The notes under the pieces: generated by a model
The model's input: only the letters and a program-made list of their open reading frames with translations
Databases searched by the model: none
Told to the model about the DNA's origin: nothing
Made by a program: the position numbers and the translations under genes
Part shown: piece by piece, positions 29,359-37,203 of the stretch
Layout of the letters: each line of letters starts with the position of its first letter
Numbering within the stretch: position 1 is the stretch's first letter
Source of the DNA: Streptomyces sp. Y2F8-2
Lineage (GTDB): Bacteria > Actinomycetota > Actinomycetes > Streptomycetales > Streptomycetaceae
Reading direction: 5' to 3'
DNA: 64,000 bases
NCBI RefSeq assembly: GCF_014905555.1
Contig: NZ_BNGS01000011.1
Coordinates: 1-64,000 of the forward strand

Positions 29359-30126
29359 ATGACTGTGCATCTCGAAGTAGCCGAGGGCGTGGGCACCCTC
29401 CGTCTGGACCGCCCGCCGATGAACGCGCTGGACGTCGCCACCCAGGACCGGCTCAAGGAGCTCGCCGAGGAGGTCACGCGCCGCGACGACGTGCGCGCCG
29501 TGGTCCTCTACGGCGGGGAGAAGGTGTTCGCGGCGGGTGCGGACATCAAGGAGATGCAGGGCATGGACCACACCGCGATGGTCCTGCGCTCCCGCGCCCT
29601 GCAGGACTCCTTCACCGCCGTCGCCCGCATCCCCAAGCCCGTCGTCGCCGCCGTCACCGGCTACGCCCTGGGCGGCGGCTGCGAGCTGGCGCTGTGCGCG
29701 GACTACCGCATCGCCGGCGAGAACGCCAAGCTCGGGCAGCCGGAGATCCTGCTCGGCCTCATCCCGGGCGCGGGCGGCACGCAGCGGTTGGCCCGGCTGA
29801 TCGGCCCGTCCAAGGCCAAGGACCTGATCTTCACGGGGCGCCAGGTGAAGGCGGACGAGGCGCTGACGCTGGGCCTGGTCGACCGGGTCGTCCCGGCCGA
29901 GCAGGTGTACGCCGAGGCGCACGCCTGGGCCGCGAAGCTCGCCCAGGGCCCGGCGATCGCGCTGCGCGCGGCCAAGGAGTCGATCGACACGGGTCTCGAG
30001 ACGGACATCGAGACCGGTCTCGCGGTCGAACGCAACTGGTTCGCGGGCCTGTTCGCGACGGAGGACCGCGAGCGCGGGATGCGCAGCTTCGTGGAGGAGG
30101 GGCCGGGCAAGGCGAAGTTCGTTTGA
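29359..30126 (+). CDS. Enoyl-CoA hydratase/isomerase
   Basis: 255 residues, crotonase fold. Oxyanion-hole segments are GGEKVFAAGADIKEM and GYALGGGCELALCAD, and the catalytic-glutamate region is GQPEILLGLIPGAGGTQRL. It hydrates trans-2-enoyl-CoA in fatty-acid or amino-acid breakdown. ATG 29359 has no ribosome site; a TTAACC-like -10 lies about ten bases upstream, so the mRNA may be leaderless. No operon partner. The C-terminal helix (SFVEEGPGKAKFV) is complete. Confidence 0.92.
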   Translation: MTVHLEVAEGVGTLRLDRPPMNALDVATQDRLKELAEEVTRRDDVRAVVLYGGEKVFAAGADIKEMQGMDHTAMVLRSRALQDSFTAVARIPKPVVAAVTGYALGGGCELALCADYRIAGENAKLGQPEILLGLIPGAGGTQRLARLIGPSKAKDLIFTGRQVKADEALTLGLVDRVVPAEQVYAEAHAWAAKLAQGPAIALRAAKESIDTGLETDIETGLAVERNWFAGLFATEDRERGMRSFVEEGPGKAKFV

Positions 30127-30237
30127 GGACCCGCCTGGAAGGCGTAACGTGAGGGTTGTTCAGCAAGTCCCGCTGATGTACCCGCAGTTGACGCCACGTC
30201 CGTTTCCGTGTCCCCCGATGGGGCGGATTATGGAAGC

Positions 30238-30254
30238 CTTAAGGCAACCTTAAG
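30238..30254. promoter_or_regulatory. AT-rich palindrome in a long gap
   Basis: CTTAAGG-CAA-CCTTAAG is a perfect inverted repeat in otherwise GC-rich DNA within 30127-30439. It resembles an operator more than a terminator. Nothing else in this 313-base gap looks coding. Confidence 0.3.
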
Positions 30255-30439
30255 ACTGTCGCGCCGACCTCACCCGGCGATTGCCCCCAACTGGCTCGTT
30301 CTCGCAGGCCAGTTGGGGTGCGACGGCCTTCGGATTGCGACTGGCATATGCCGGGCGAATGGTGAGGAATGTGTGCTTCCGGGGGGCGTATTCCGTCGTA
30401 ACGACCCCGAGCCCCCCTCCGGACGGCCATGATGGGTCC

Positions 30440-30943
30440 ATGGCGGGGCTGGAGGGTATGGAGCCGCCGCGGCGGCACGGGGGTGCCACCGCGGCACGCT
30501 GGTCGCCTGCGATCGAGGACGAACAGGCGCTCAAGGCACTGGAGTTGTACGGCAACCCCGCCGAGGCCGATGTGCCGCTGCCGTCCCGGCCCGAATCCGC
30601 CGCCATCGCGCGCAGGCTCGCCCAGGTCGTGATCCTGCGACAGTGGGGGCTCGGCCCGCGCATGACCGAGGACGCCGTCCTGCTCGTCTCCGAACTCGTC
30701 GGGAATGCCGTACGCCACACCGGCGCACGTGTCTTCGGATTACGGATGCGCCGACGCCGCGGCTGGATCCGCGTCGAGGTCCGCGACCCCTCCCGCGGAC
30801 TGCCGTGCCTGATGCCCGTTCAGGAACTGGACCTCAGCGGCCGTGGCCTGTTCCTCGTCGACAAACTCGCCGACCGCTGGGGCGTCGACCTGCTGCCGCG
30901 CGGCAAGACCACCTGGTTCGAGATGCGGGTCGCCGACCGGTGA
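30440..30943 (+). CDS. Anti-sigma-like HATPase-domain protein
   Basis: 167 residues. A short N-terminal tail leads to a histidine-kinase-type ATPase domain: ARRLAQVVILRQWGLG, then N-box ELVGNAVRHTGA, G1-type VRDPSRGLP and G2-type LSGRGLFLVDKLADRWGV. Streptomyces encodes dozens of these RsbW/SpoIIAB-like proteins, which bind sigma or anti-anti-sigma factors and phosphorylate the latter. ATG 30440 (MAGLEGMEPP) is chosen by the protein start; its ribosome site is weak, and the frame extends to 30281. No partner gene is adjacent. Confidence 0.85.
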   Translation: MAGLEGMEPPRRHGGATAARWSPAIEDEQALKALELYGNPAEADVPLPSRPESAAIARRLAQVVILRQWGLGPRMTEDAVLLVSELVGNAVRHTGARVFGLRMRRRRGWIRVEVRDPSRGLPCLMPVQELDLSGRGLFLVDKLADRWGVDLLPRGKTTWFEMRVADR

Positions 30944-31005
30944 CCGCGACCCGCCCCTTCCAGGAAAAGGTCAAATCGTCGATTTCGACATCAACCCGTC
31001 CTTAA

Positions 31006-31884
31006 ATGGGGAGAGTGACCACCCCCGTCCCTCCCTCCTCGCCCGACCCGGAGACCGACCGCGGGACCGACCGCGAGACGGACACCGCGCGCACGGCGCC
31101 CGGCCGCCGCGCGGCACTGCGCGCGGGCGCGGGGCTCGCCGCCGCCGGTGCCCTCGCCGCCGCCTGTTCCCCGGGCGACACCGTCGTCCACCGGGCCCTC
31201 CCGTCCCGCGCCACCGGAACCCCGCGCTCTGCCACCGGATCGCGCGCCCCGGTCGCGGCACCCGTCCCACGCTCCTTCCCGGGTCTGCCCGCCCAGATCA
31301 CGAGCGGTCCACGCAACCGCCCCCTGGTCGCGCTCACCTTCCACGGCCAGGGCGACCCCTCCTACGCCAAGGCCATCCTCGATGCGGCCGAGAAGGCGGG
31401 CGCCAAGGTCACCGTCCTCGCGGTGGGCACCTGGCTCGACGCGCACCCCGAGGTCGCCGGCCGCATCCTCGAGGGCGGTCACGACCTCGGCAACCACACC
31501 CTGCGTCACCTCGACATCAACACCATGTCCGAGCCGCAGGCGTTCGCCGAGATCAAGGGATGCGCCGAGCGGCTGCGGCACCTCACCGGAGGCATCGGCG
31601 CCTGGTTCCGCCCGTCCCGGGCGCAGCGCGCCACGCCGCTCGTCGAACGCCTGGCCCGCCGCGCCGGCTATCCGCACATCCTGTCGTACGACGTCGACTC
31701 GCTCGACTACACCTCGCCGGGCGCCGCCGCAGTCACCCGCAAGGTCACCGACGACATCCGCAACGGATCGGTGGTGAGCCTGCACTTCGGGTACCCGGAC
31801 ACGGTCGCCGCCGTCCCCGACATCCTGCACGCCCTCAAAGACCGCGGCCTCGCCGCGGTGACCACCACGGAGCTGCTGAGCTGA
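31006..31884 (+). CDS. NodB-fold polysaccharide deacetylase homologue, divergent active site
   Basis: 292 residues with a twin-arginine-like start (PGRRAALRAGAGLAAAGAL) and lipobox-like AAAC. The NodB domain starts at LVALTFHGQGD. The usual TFDDG is changed to TFHGQG, so the catalytic and first metal Asp are absent. The His pair in GNHTLRHLD, RxP in WFRPSR, Asp in YDVDSLDY and VVSLHFG remain. It may be a binding protein or have altered chemistry. ATG 31006 lacks a clear ribosome site; GTG 31015 is possible. Its stop overlaps the next start by one base (TGATG), indicating coupling. Confidence 0.85.
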   Translation: MGRVTTPVPPSSPDPETDRGTDRETDTARTAPGRRAALRAGAGLAAAGALAAACSPGDTVVHRALPSRATGTPRSATGSRAPVAAPVPRSFPGLPAQITSGPRNRPLVALTFHGQGDPSYAKAILDAAEKAGAKVTVLAVGTWLDAHPEVAGRILEGGHDLGNHTLRHLDINTMSEPQAFAEIKGCAERLRHLTGGIGAWFRPSRAQRATPLVERLARRAGYPHILSYDVDSLDYTSPGAAAVTRKVTDDIRNGSVVSLHFGYPDTVAAVPDILHALKDRGLAAVTTTELLS

Positions 31885-33056
31885 TGCATCCCTCGACCGT
31901 CACGCGCGTACTGATCGCCGGCGCCGCCCTCGCCGTGCTGGCCGGCTGCAGCAGCGGATCGTCCCACAAGAAGGACGAGGACACCGCCTCCAAGGCCCCC
32001 GTCCGGCGCGCCCAGCCGCAGGTCCACGGGCTGCCGGGCATGCCGCCCGTCCTCGATCCCAAGGACGTCTACGCCGCCGACCGCCCGGGGCGGCTCTCCC
32101 CGGTGGTCAAGGGTTTCCGGTCCCGGGTCTACGTACCCAACACCAACTCCAACACCGTCTCCGTCATCGACCCGCAGACCTACGAGGTCATCGAGACGAT
32201 CCGGGTCGGCCGCCAGCCCCAGCACGTGGTGCCCTCCTGGGACCTGAAGACGCTGTGGGTCAACAACGACCTCGGCAACTCCCTCACCCCGATCGACCCG
32301 AGGACCGGCGAGGCGGGCAAGCCGGTCGCCGTCCACGACCCCTACAACCTGTACTTCACACCGGACGGCAAGTACGCGGTGGTGATGGCCTCCAAGGACC
32401 GCCAGTTGGTCTTCCGTGACGCGCACACCATGAAGGTGAAGAAGGCCGTGCCGGTGAGCTGTTACGGCGTCAACCACGCCGACTTCTCGCTGGACGGACG
32501 CTACTTCGTCGTCTCCTGCGAGTTCAGCGGTGAACTGCTCAAGGTCGACACCGAGAAGATGAAGGTGATCGGCCAGCAGAGGCTGCCGCACCGCGGTGCC
32601 ATGCCGCAGGACGTCAAGGTCTCCCCGGACGGCAGGAAGTTCTACATCGCCGACATGGTCGCCGACGGCATGTGGATCCTGGACGGCGACACCTTCGCCG
32701 AGCCGTCCTTCCTGCCCACCGGCAAGGGTGCGCACGGACTGTACGTCAGCCGCGACTCCCGCGAGATGTACATCTCCAACCGGGGCGAGGGCACCGTCTC
32801 CGTCTTCGACTTCAAGGAGAACCGGCTGACCAAGAAGTGGCGCCTGCCGGGCGGCGGCAGCCCCGACATGGGCGGTGTCTCGGCGGACGGCAAGGTGCTG
32901 TGGCTGTCCGGCCGCTACAACTCCGAGGTGTACGCCATCGACACGGAGACCGGCCGGGAGCTGGCCCGGATCAGGGTGGGCAGCGGTCCCCACGGCCTCG
33001 CCGTCTACCCCCAGCCGGGCCGCTACTCGCTCGGTCACACGGGCGTCTTCCGCTGA
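31884..33056 (+). CDS. Beta-propeller (YVTN-type) lipoprotein
   Basis: 390 residues. Lipoprotein signal with lipobox VLAGC followed by SSGSSHKKDED. The rest is repeats of the YVTN/NHL type: SRVYVPNTNSNTVSVIDPQT, LKTLWVNNDLGNSLTPIDP, GKYAVVMASKDRQLVFRD, REMYISNRGEGTVSVFD, KVLWLSGRYNSEVYAID. It probably forms a seven-bladed extracytoplasmic propeller that binds a ligand or partner. It is coupled to the NodB-like gene, so the two may act together at the envelope. The enzymatic role, if any, is unknown. Confidence 0.88.
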   Translation: MHPSTVTRVLIAGAALAVLAGCSSGSSHKKDEDTASKAPVRRAQPQVHGLPGMPPVLDPKDVYAADRPGRLSPVVKGFRSRVYVPNTNSNTVSVIDPQTYEVIETIRVGRQPQHVVPSWDLKTLWVNNDLGNSLTPIDPRTGEAGKPVAVHDPYNLYFTPDGKYAVVMASKDRQLVFRDAHTMKVKKAVPVSCYGVNHADFSLDGRYFVVSCEFSGELLKVDTEKMKVIGQQRLPHRGAMPQDVKVSPDGRKFYIADMVADGMWILDGDTFAEPSFLPTGKGAHGLYVSRDSREMYISNRGEGTVSVFDFKENRLTKKWRLPGGGSPDMGGVSADGKVLWLSGRYNSEVYAIDTETGRELARIRVGSGPHGLAVYPQPGRYSLGHTGVFR

Positions 33057-33065
33057 CGCCGCCCT

Positions 33066-33122
33066 GAGGGGTCCTTGCACGGTGCCCGCCCGGGTCGGGG
33101 GGCTCACAGTGCAAGGCCCCTC
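33066..33122. terminator. Terminator after the beta-propeller gene
   Basis: Arms GAGGGGTCCTTGCAC and GTGCAAGGCCCCTC pair with one bulge around a 28-base loop. Begins ten bases past the stop. Could also act on transcription from the right. Confidence 0.6.
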
Positions 33123-33139
33123 AAGCGCGAGGAGCAGCG

Positions 33140-33230
33140 CCTCCGCGCCGACCGGCAGGTACCCCGCCGCCTGGAACGCCCGCACGCTGCGGGCGTTCCA
33201 GGCGTGATCACCGTGCCGCCGCGTCCAGGA
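33140..33230 (-). pseudogene. Possible 3' remnant of a GNAT-type gene
   Basis: Minus-strand reading gives NARSVRAFQAAGYLPVGAEALLLALEGP, which resembles the C-terminal NxxxxxxxxxxxGF segment of GNAT acetyltransferases. No start or acetyl-CoA loop is visible. It contains a perfect 17-base inverted repeat (33168-33184 and 33188-33204, loop CGC), which could equally be a terminator. Weak call. Confidence 0.3.
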
Positions 33231-33268
33231 CGGCCCGCAGACTCTCCGCCACCGCCACCGCACGCTCC

Positions 33269-33299
33269 TTGAGTCTCCACCCACTGGAAGGCCCAGACT
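33269..33299 (+). promoter_or_regulatory. MerR-type promoter with 19-base spacer
   Basis: TTGAGT (33269-33274) and CAGACT (33294-33299) are separated by 19 bases, the lengthened spacer typical of promoters activated by MerR proteins. GAGTCT and AGACTC (33271-33276, 33295-33300) make an inverted repeat across it. The start codon at 33307 is at the expected transcription start, so the mRNA is probably leaderless and autoregulated. Confidence 0.5.
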
Positions 33300-33306
33300 C
33301 GCAGAC

Positions 33307-34218
33307 GTGATCGACGACGGCACCGGCCTTTTCACCATCGGCGACCTGGCCCGCGCCACCGGACTGACCGTGCGCACCATCCGCTACTGGTCGGACGAGG
33401 GGGTCCTGCCCCCGGTGGCCCGTTCCGCGGGCGGCTACCGGCTGTACGACGCCGCGTCCGTGGCGCGCCTGGAGCTGATCCGGTCCCTGCGCGAGCTGGG
33501 CCTCGGCCTGGCAGACGTGCGCGGAGTGCTGGCGGGCGAGCGGACGGTCGCGGAGGTGGCGGCCGCGCACGTGGCGGCCCTGGACGCGCAGATCCGGGCT
33601 CTGAAGGTGACCAGGGCGGTGCTGTCGACGGTGGCACGACGGGGCTCGAGTGCGGAGGAGATGACTCTCATGAACAAACTGGCGCGGCTGTCGGCGGCCG
33701 AGCGGCAGAGGATCGTGGAGGAGTTCGTGGACGAGATGCTCCACGGGCTGGACGCCGTGGACCCGGAGATCCGGGAGCGGATGCGGCGCACGGCGGCCGA
33801 CCTGCCCGATGACCCGACGCCCGAGCAGGTCGACGCCTGGGTGGAGCTGGCCGAGATGATGCAGGACCCGGAGTTCCGGGCGCAGATGCGGAGGGCGGCC
33901 GAGTTCAACGCCGCCGACCGGGGGCCCGACGTCCCCGCCGGGGCGTCCCTGTGGTTCGCCAAACGACTCGTCGAACTGGCGGGCGGGGCTCGGGAGCGGG
34001 GCATCACTCCCGAGGCGCCCGAGGCCGACGCCGTGCTGCGGGACCTGCTCGGAGACACCGACCGGGCCGCTGTGCTGGAACGCATGGAGGCGGCCTTCGA
34101 CGAGCGGGTCGCGCGCTACCGCGAACTGCTGTCCCTCGTCAACGACCAGCCCCGGCCGCCGCACCAGGAGGAGTTCGCCTGGGTGGTCGCCGCACTGAGG
34201 GCTCGCGCGGACCGTTAG
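33307..34218 (+). CDS. MerR-family transcriptional regulator
   Basis: 303 residues. N-terminal winged helix with FTIGDLARATGLTVRTIRYWSDEGVLPP and GGYRLYDAASVARLELI, a coiled dimerisation helix (ADVRGVLAGERTVAEVAAAHVAAL) and a C-terminal all-helical domain of about 180 residues whose ligand is unknown. No cysteine cluster of the metal-sensing kind is apparent. GTG 33307 probably begins a leaderless transcript from the MerR-type promoter next to it. It is followed by the EF-hand gene after about 60 bases. Confidence 0.9.
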   Translation: MIDDGTGLFTIGDLARATGLTVRTIRYWSDEGVLPPVARSAGGYRLYDAASVARLELIRSLRELGLGLADVRGVLAGERTVAEVAAAHVAALDAQIRALKVTRAVLSTVARRGSSAEEMTLMNKLARLSAAERQRIVEEFVDEMLHGLDAVDPEIRERMRRTAADLPDDPTPEQVDAWVELAEMMQDPEFRAQMRRAAEFNAADRGPDVPAGASLWFAKRLVELAGGARERGITPEAPEADAVLRDLLGDTDRAAVLERMEAAFDERVARYRELLSLVNDQPRPPHQEEFAWVVAALRARADR

Positions 34219-34277
34219 TCTGACCTGCGTCAGTACGACGACACGAAGAACGAACGCGACACAAAAGGGGCGGACCG

Positions 34278-34490
34278 GTGGCGGACATCGAGGAAGCACG
34301 CAAGCACTTCGCGCGGATCGACGCGGACGGTGACGGTTTCATCACCGCCGCCGAGTTCAAGACCGCCCTGGCTCAGGAGGGCGACTGGAACGTCACCGAG
34401 GCCGTGGCCGAGGCCATCATCAAGTCCCGCGACCTCGACGGCGACAAGGTCCTGTCCTTCGACGAGTTCTGGGCCCACCTGAGCAAGTGA
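34278..34490 (+). CDS. Two-EF-hand calcium-binding protein
   Basis: 70 residues, cytosolic. Two canonical EF loops are seen: DADGDGFITAAE (residues 15-26) and DLDGDKVLSFDE (52-63), each with Asp at position 1 and Glu at position 12. The whole protein is one EF pair, so it should fold as a calmodulin-like half. Streptomyces has several such small calcium-binding proteins linked to calcium buffering. GTG 34278 follows AAAAGGGGCGG. The hydrophobic C-terminus (FDEFWAHLSK) closes the second hand. Confidence 0.93.
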   Translation: MADIEEARKHFARIDADGDGFITAAEFKTALAQEGDWNVTEAVAEAIIKSRDLDGDKVLSFDEFWAHLSK

Positions 34491-34499
34491 CGCGATACG

Positions 34500-34531
34500 G
34501 GCGGCGCCGGTCCTCGCGGGCCGGCGCCGCC
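34500..34531. terminator. Bidirectional terminator
   Basis: Perfect 11-base arms (GGCGGCGCCGG and complement) around a 10-base loop, between the convergent EF-hand and ABC ATPase genes, ending four bases from the ABC stop. Confidence 0.75.
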
Positions 34532-34535
34532 TTCG

Positions 34536-35324
34536 TCAGGTGCGGCGGCTGACCCGTACACTCCAACGCCCGTCCCGGCGCTCCAGCCTGAGCGGCAGGT
34601 CGAAGCACTTGCCGACCTGGTCGTCGGTCAGTACCTCGGCGACCGGACCCTGGGCCAGCACCCGGCCCTCGCGCAGCAGCACGGCGTGCGTGGTGCCCTG
34701 TGGCAGCTCCTCCAGGTGGTGCGTGACCAGGACCGTCGCCAGACGCGGATGCGCCAGGCGCAGTTCCTCCAGCGCGCCGATCAGCTGCTCCCGGCCCGGC
34801 AGGTCGAGACCGGTGGCCGGTTCGTCCAGCAGCAGGAGCCGGGGCTGCGGCATGAGCGCGCGGGCGATCAGGGCCCGGCCGCGCTGACCCTGGGACAGCG
34901 TGGGCCAGCGCGCCTCACGGTGGTCGGCGAGTCCGAGGGTGCGGATGAGCTCAGCGGCCCGTTCCTCCTGTTCCGGTGCCGGCCGCCACCGGGGGACCGG
35001 CTCGACGGAGTTGGTCAGCCCGGTCAGGACCACGTCCCGCACCCGCAGCGGCGAGCTCAGCGGATGACGCGGGTTGACATGACCCACCGAGGACCTGAGC
35101 TCCCGCAGGTCGACGCGCCCCAGACGGCGCCCGAGGACGTCCACAGTGCCCCGGGTGGGGTGGATCAGGGCCCCGAGCAGGCCGAGCAGGGTGGACTTGC
35201 CCGCGCCGTTCGCGCCGAGCAGGGCCCAGTGCTCGCCGGCCCGGACGGTCAGGGACACCTCCTGGAGGATCGGCCGCCCGTCCCGTACGACATCGACGCC
35301 CTCCGCCCGCAGCACCTCCGTCAT
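34536..35324 (-). CDS. ABC transporter ATP-binding protein
   Basis: 262 residues: one soluble ABC domain with Walker A GANGAGKST, signature LSQGQRGRALIARAL (LSQGQ), Walker B LLLLDEPATGLD and switch His in VLVTHHLEELP. LSQGQ and the helix order resemble ModF/PhnK-like or unassigned stand-alone ATPases; no permease gene adjoins. ATG 35324 overlaps the leuA stop by four bases, so it is made from the leucine-regulated transcript. Its link to leucine metabolism is not evident. Confidence 0.88.
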   Translation of the reverse strand: MTEVLRAEGVDVVRDGRPILQEVSLTVRAGEHWALLGANGAGKSTLLGLLGALIHPTRGTVDVLGRRLGRVDLRELRSSVGHVNPRHPLSSPLRVRDVVLTGLTNSVEPVPRWRPAPEQEERAAELIRTLGLADHREARWPTLSQGQRGRALIARALMPQPRLLLLDEPATGLDLPGREQLIGALEELRLAHPRLATVLVTHHLEELPQGTTHAVLLREGRVLAQGPVAEVLTDDQVGKCFDLPLRLERRDGRWSVRVSRRT

Positions 35325-37045
35325 CGGTTCGCCGCCCGGTTCACCGCGGAGAGCACGGCCCGGACCGACGCCGCGACGGGCGAGCTGTCCCGGCCCGCGC
35401 CCCAGACCGTGATGCCGTCGACCCGGCACTCGGCGTAGGCGACCGCGTCCCCGTCCACACCCGGCTGCTCGGCGAAGTCCAACACCTCGACGGTGTGGCC
35501 GGCACCCGCGAGCGCGTCGACGAAGGCGGTCAGAGGACCGCTGCCGGTGCCTTCGTGGTCCCCGCTGCGGTCGTCGGTCTCGAGGGTGCAGACGAAACGG
35601 TGCGTGCCGGAGGCGGCCGGGTGGGTGGACCAGGCGGCCAACCGCACCTCGCCGTCATCGAGATAGGCAGCCCGGAACAGCTCGTACACCTCCTTCGCTG
35701 TCGCCTCCCGCCCGCTGTCGTCCGTGGCCTCCTGGACGACACGCGAGAAGTCGGGCCGCATTCGGGCCGGCAGGTCGACACCCGCGTGCATACGCAGCAG
35801 ATACGCCACACCTCCCTTCCCCGACTGTGAGTTGACCCGGATCACCGCCTCGTACGAACGCCCCACGTCGGCCGGGTCGATCGGCAGATACGGCACCGCC
35901 CACGGTGCCTCGCTCTCGGGCACCCCCGACTCGGCCGCCACGCGCGCCTGATGGTCGAGTCCCTTGCTGATCGCGTCCTGGTGCGTGCCGGAGAACGCGG
36001 TGTGGACCAGGTCGCCGGCATACGGGTGGCGCGGGTGGACCGGCAGCCGGTTGCAGTGCTCGACCGTCTCGCGGACCGCGTCGAGGTCCCGGAGGTCGAG
36101 CATCGGGTCGACCCCTTGTGCGTAGAGGTTGAGAGCGAGGGTGACCAGGTCGACGTTGCCGGTGCGCTCTCCGTTGCCGAAGAGGCAGCCCTCGACGCGC
36201 TGCGCACCGGCGAGGACGGCGAGTTCGGCGCAGGCGACGCCCGTGCCGCGGTCGTTGTGCGGGTGCACGGACAGGATCACCGCGTCCCGGCGGGCGAGGT
36301 GCCGGTGCATGTACTCGATCTGGTCGGCGTAGACGTTCGGCGTGGCGATCTCGACGGTCGCGGGAAGATTGTGGGTGACCGGCCGGTCGGGGCTCGCGTC
36401 CCACAACTCGGTCAGCGCGTCGCACACCTGGAGGACGAAGTCCGGCTCGGTGAGGTTGAAGGTCTCTGGCGAGAACTGGAAACGGATGTACGACGACCGC
36501 ATCCTCCCCGCCCGCCGCGCCATGTACGTCGCCGCCTCCCGCACGGTCCGCCACACCTCGGCACGGTCCCGCCCGAGCACCACCTCCCGCCACACCGGAG
36601 AAGTCGCGATGTACAGGTGCACGACAGCCCGCGGCAGCCCCTCGATCGCGTCGAACGTCGTGTCGATCAGATCGGGGCGCGCGGGCGTGAACACGACGGG
36701 CGTGACATCGTCCGGGACGGCACCCGTGGTCACCAGATGGCGTACGAAGTCGAAGTCGGTGCGGCTCGCGGACGGGTAGCCGACCTCGATCTCCTTGAAC
36801 CCGGTGGCGACGAGCAGGTCGAAGAATCGGCGCTTGCGGGGTGTGTCCATGGGCTCGGCCAGCGCCTGGTTGCCATCGCGCAGGTCGACGGGGACCCACA
36901 GGGGTGCGCGCTCGAGGCGGGCGGAGGGCCAGTCCCTGTCCCCGGCGGGGACGTGCACGCGCTCGTGGAAGGGGCGGTAGCGGTGGTACGGCATGGGGCC
37001 GGGACGCTGGGGATTCCACACTGGCGTCTCGTGGGCGGTGGTCAT
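35321..37045 (-). CDS. leuA: 2-isopropylmalate synthase
   Basis: 574 residues, class II LeuA with catalytic TIM barrel and C-terminal regulatory domain. It condenses acetyl-CoA with 2-oxoisovalerate in leucine synthesis. Key segments: VPVDLRDGNQALAEPMD, GFKEIEVGYPSAS, metal site SVHPHNDRGTG, GNGERTGNVD, and SGKGGVAYLL with the linker before a LeuA_dimer domain (GTHRFVCTLETDDRS). ATG 37045 (MTTAHETPVWNPQRPG) begins the conserved N-terminus. Upstream lies a leucine-rich leader peptide with alternative hairpins. Its stop overlaps the start of the ABC ATPase. Confidence 0.95.
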   Translation of the reverse strand: MTTAHETPVWNPQRPGPMPYHRYRPFHERVHVPAGDRDWPSARLERAPLWVPVDLRDGNQALAEPMDTPRKRRFFDLLVATGFKEIEVGYPSASRTDFDFVRHLVTTGAVPDDVTPVVFTPARPDLIDTTFDAIEGLPRAVVHLYIATSPVWREVVLGRDRAEVWRTVREAATYMARRAGRMRSSYIRFQFSPETFNLTEPDFVLQVCDALTELWDASPDRPVTHNLPATVEIATPNVYADQIEYMHRHLARRDAVILSVHPHNDRGTGVACAELAVLAGAQRVEGCLFGNGERTGNVDLVTLALNLYAQGVDPMLDLRDLDAVRETVEHCNRLPVHPRHPYAGDLVHTAFSGTHQDAISKGLDHQARVAAESGVPESEAPWAVPYLPIDPADVGRSYEAVIRVNSQSGKGGVAYLLRMHAGVDLPARMRPDFSRVVQEATDDSGREATAKEVYELFRAAYLDDGEVRLAAWSTHPAASGTHRFVCTLETDDRSGDHEGTGSGPLTAFVDALAGAGHTVEVLDFAEQPGVDGDAVAYAECRVDGITVWGAGRDSSPVAASVRAVLSAVNRAANR

Positions 37046-37090
37046 CGTCTGCTGCTGCCTTCGGCTCGGTCGGGCGGTGACCGGCAGCAC

Positions 37091-37111
37091 GGCACCCCGC
37101 GGCGGGGCGCC
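37091..37111 (-). terminator. Attenuator hairpin before leuA
   Basis: On the minus strand GGCGCCCCG and CGGGGTGCC pair around a three-base loop. Eleven bases of it (37097-37107) are perfectly complementary to the end of the leader-peptide gene (37125-37135), so leader and attenuator can form mutually exclusive structures. No long U run follows, as is common in Streptomyces. Confidence 0.6.
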
Positions 37112-37119
37112 GGTCGCGA

Positions 37120-37167
37120 TCAAACCCCGCCGCGGCAGCCGAGAAGAAGGAGACCGCAGAGCGTCAT
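37120..37167 (-). CDS. Leucine-rich leader peptide of leuA
   Basis: A 15-residue open frame, MTLCGLLLLGCRGGV, with four consecutive Leu codons (CTC CTT CTT CTC) and a fifth Leu at position 3. It starts exactly where transcription is expected from the promoter at 37174-37203, so it would be translated without a leader. Ribosome stalling at the Leu run when charged leucyl-tRNA is scarce would control the downstream hairpin. Confidence 0.75.
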   Translation of the reverse strand: MTLCGLLLLGCRGGV

Positions 37168-37173
37168 GCCGGT

Positions 37174-37203
37174 ACGCTATCCACTGCTCAGCTCCTCAGA
37201 CAA
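37174..37203 (-). promoter_or_regulatory. Promoter of the leuA leader transcript
   Basis: TTGTCT (37203-37198) and TAGCGT (37179-37174) have an 18-base spacer. Six bases later comes the ATG of the leader peptide. The -35 lies inside one of two copies of a motif (37192-37208 and 37229-37245) that may bind the divergent FadR-type regulator. Confidence 0.6.

Noticed and set aside
27940..29922. 660-codon minus-strand frame opposite the second L,D-transpeptidase
   Set aside because: Shadow frame; Val/Gly/Asp/His-rich with no motif.
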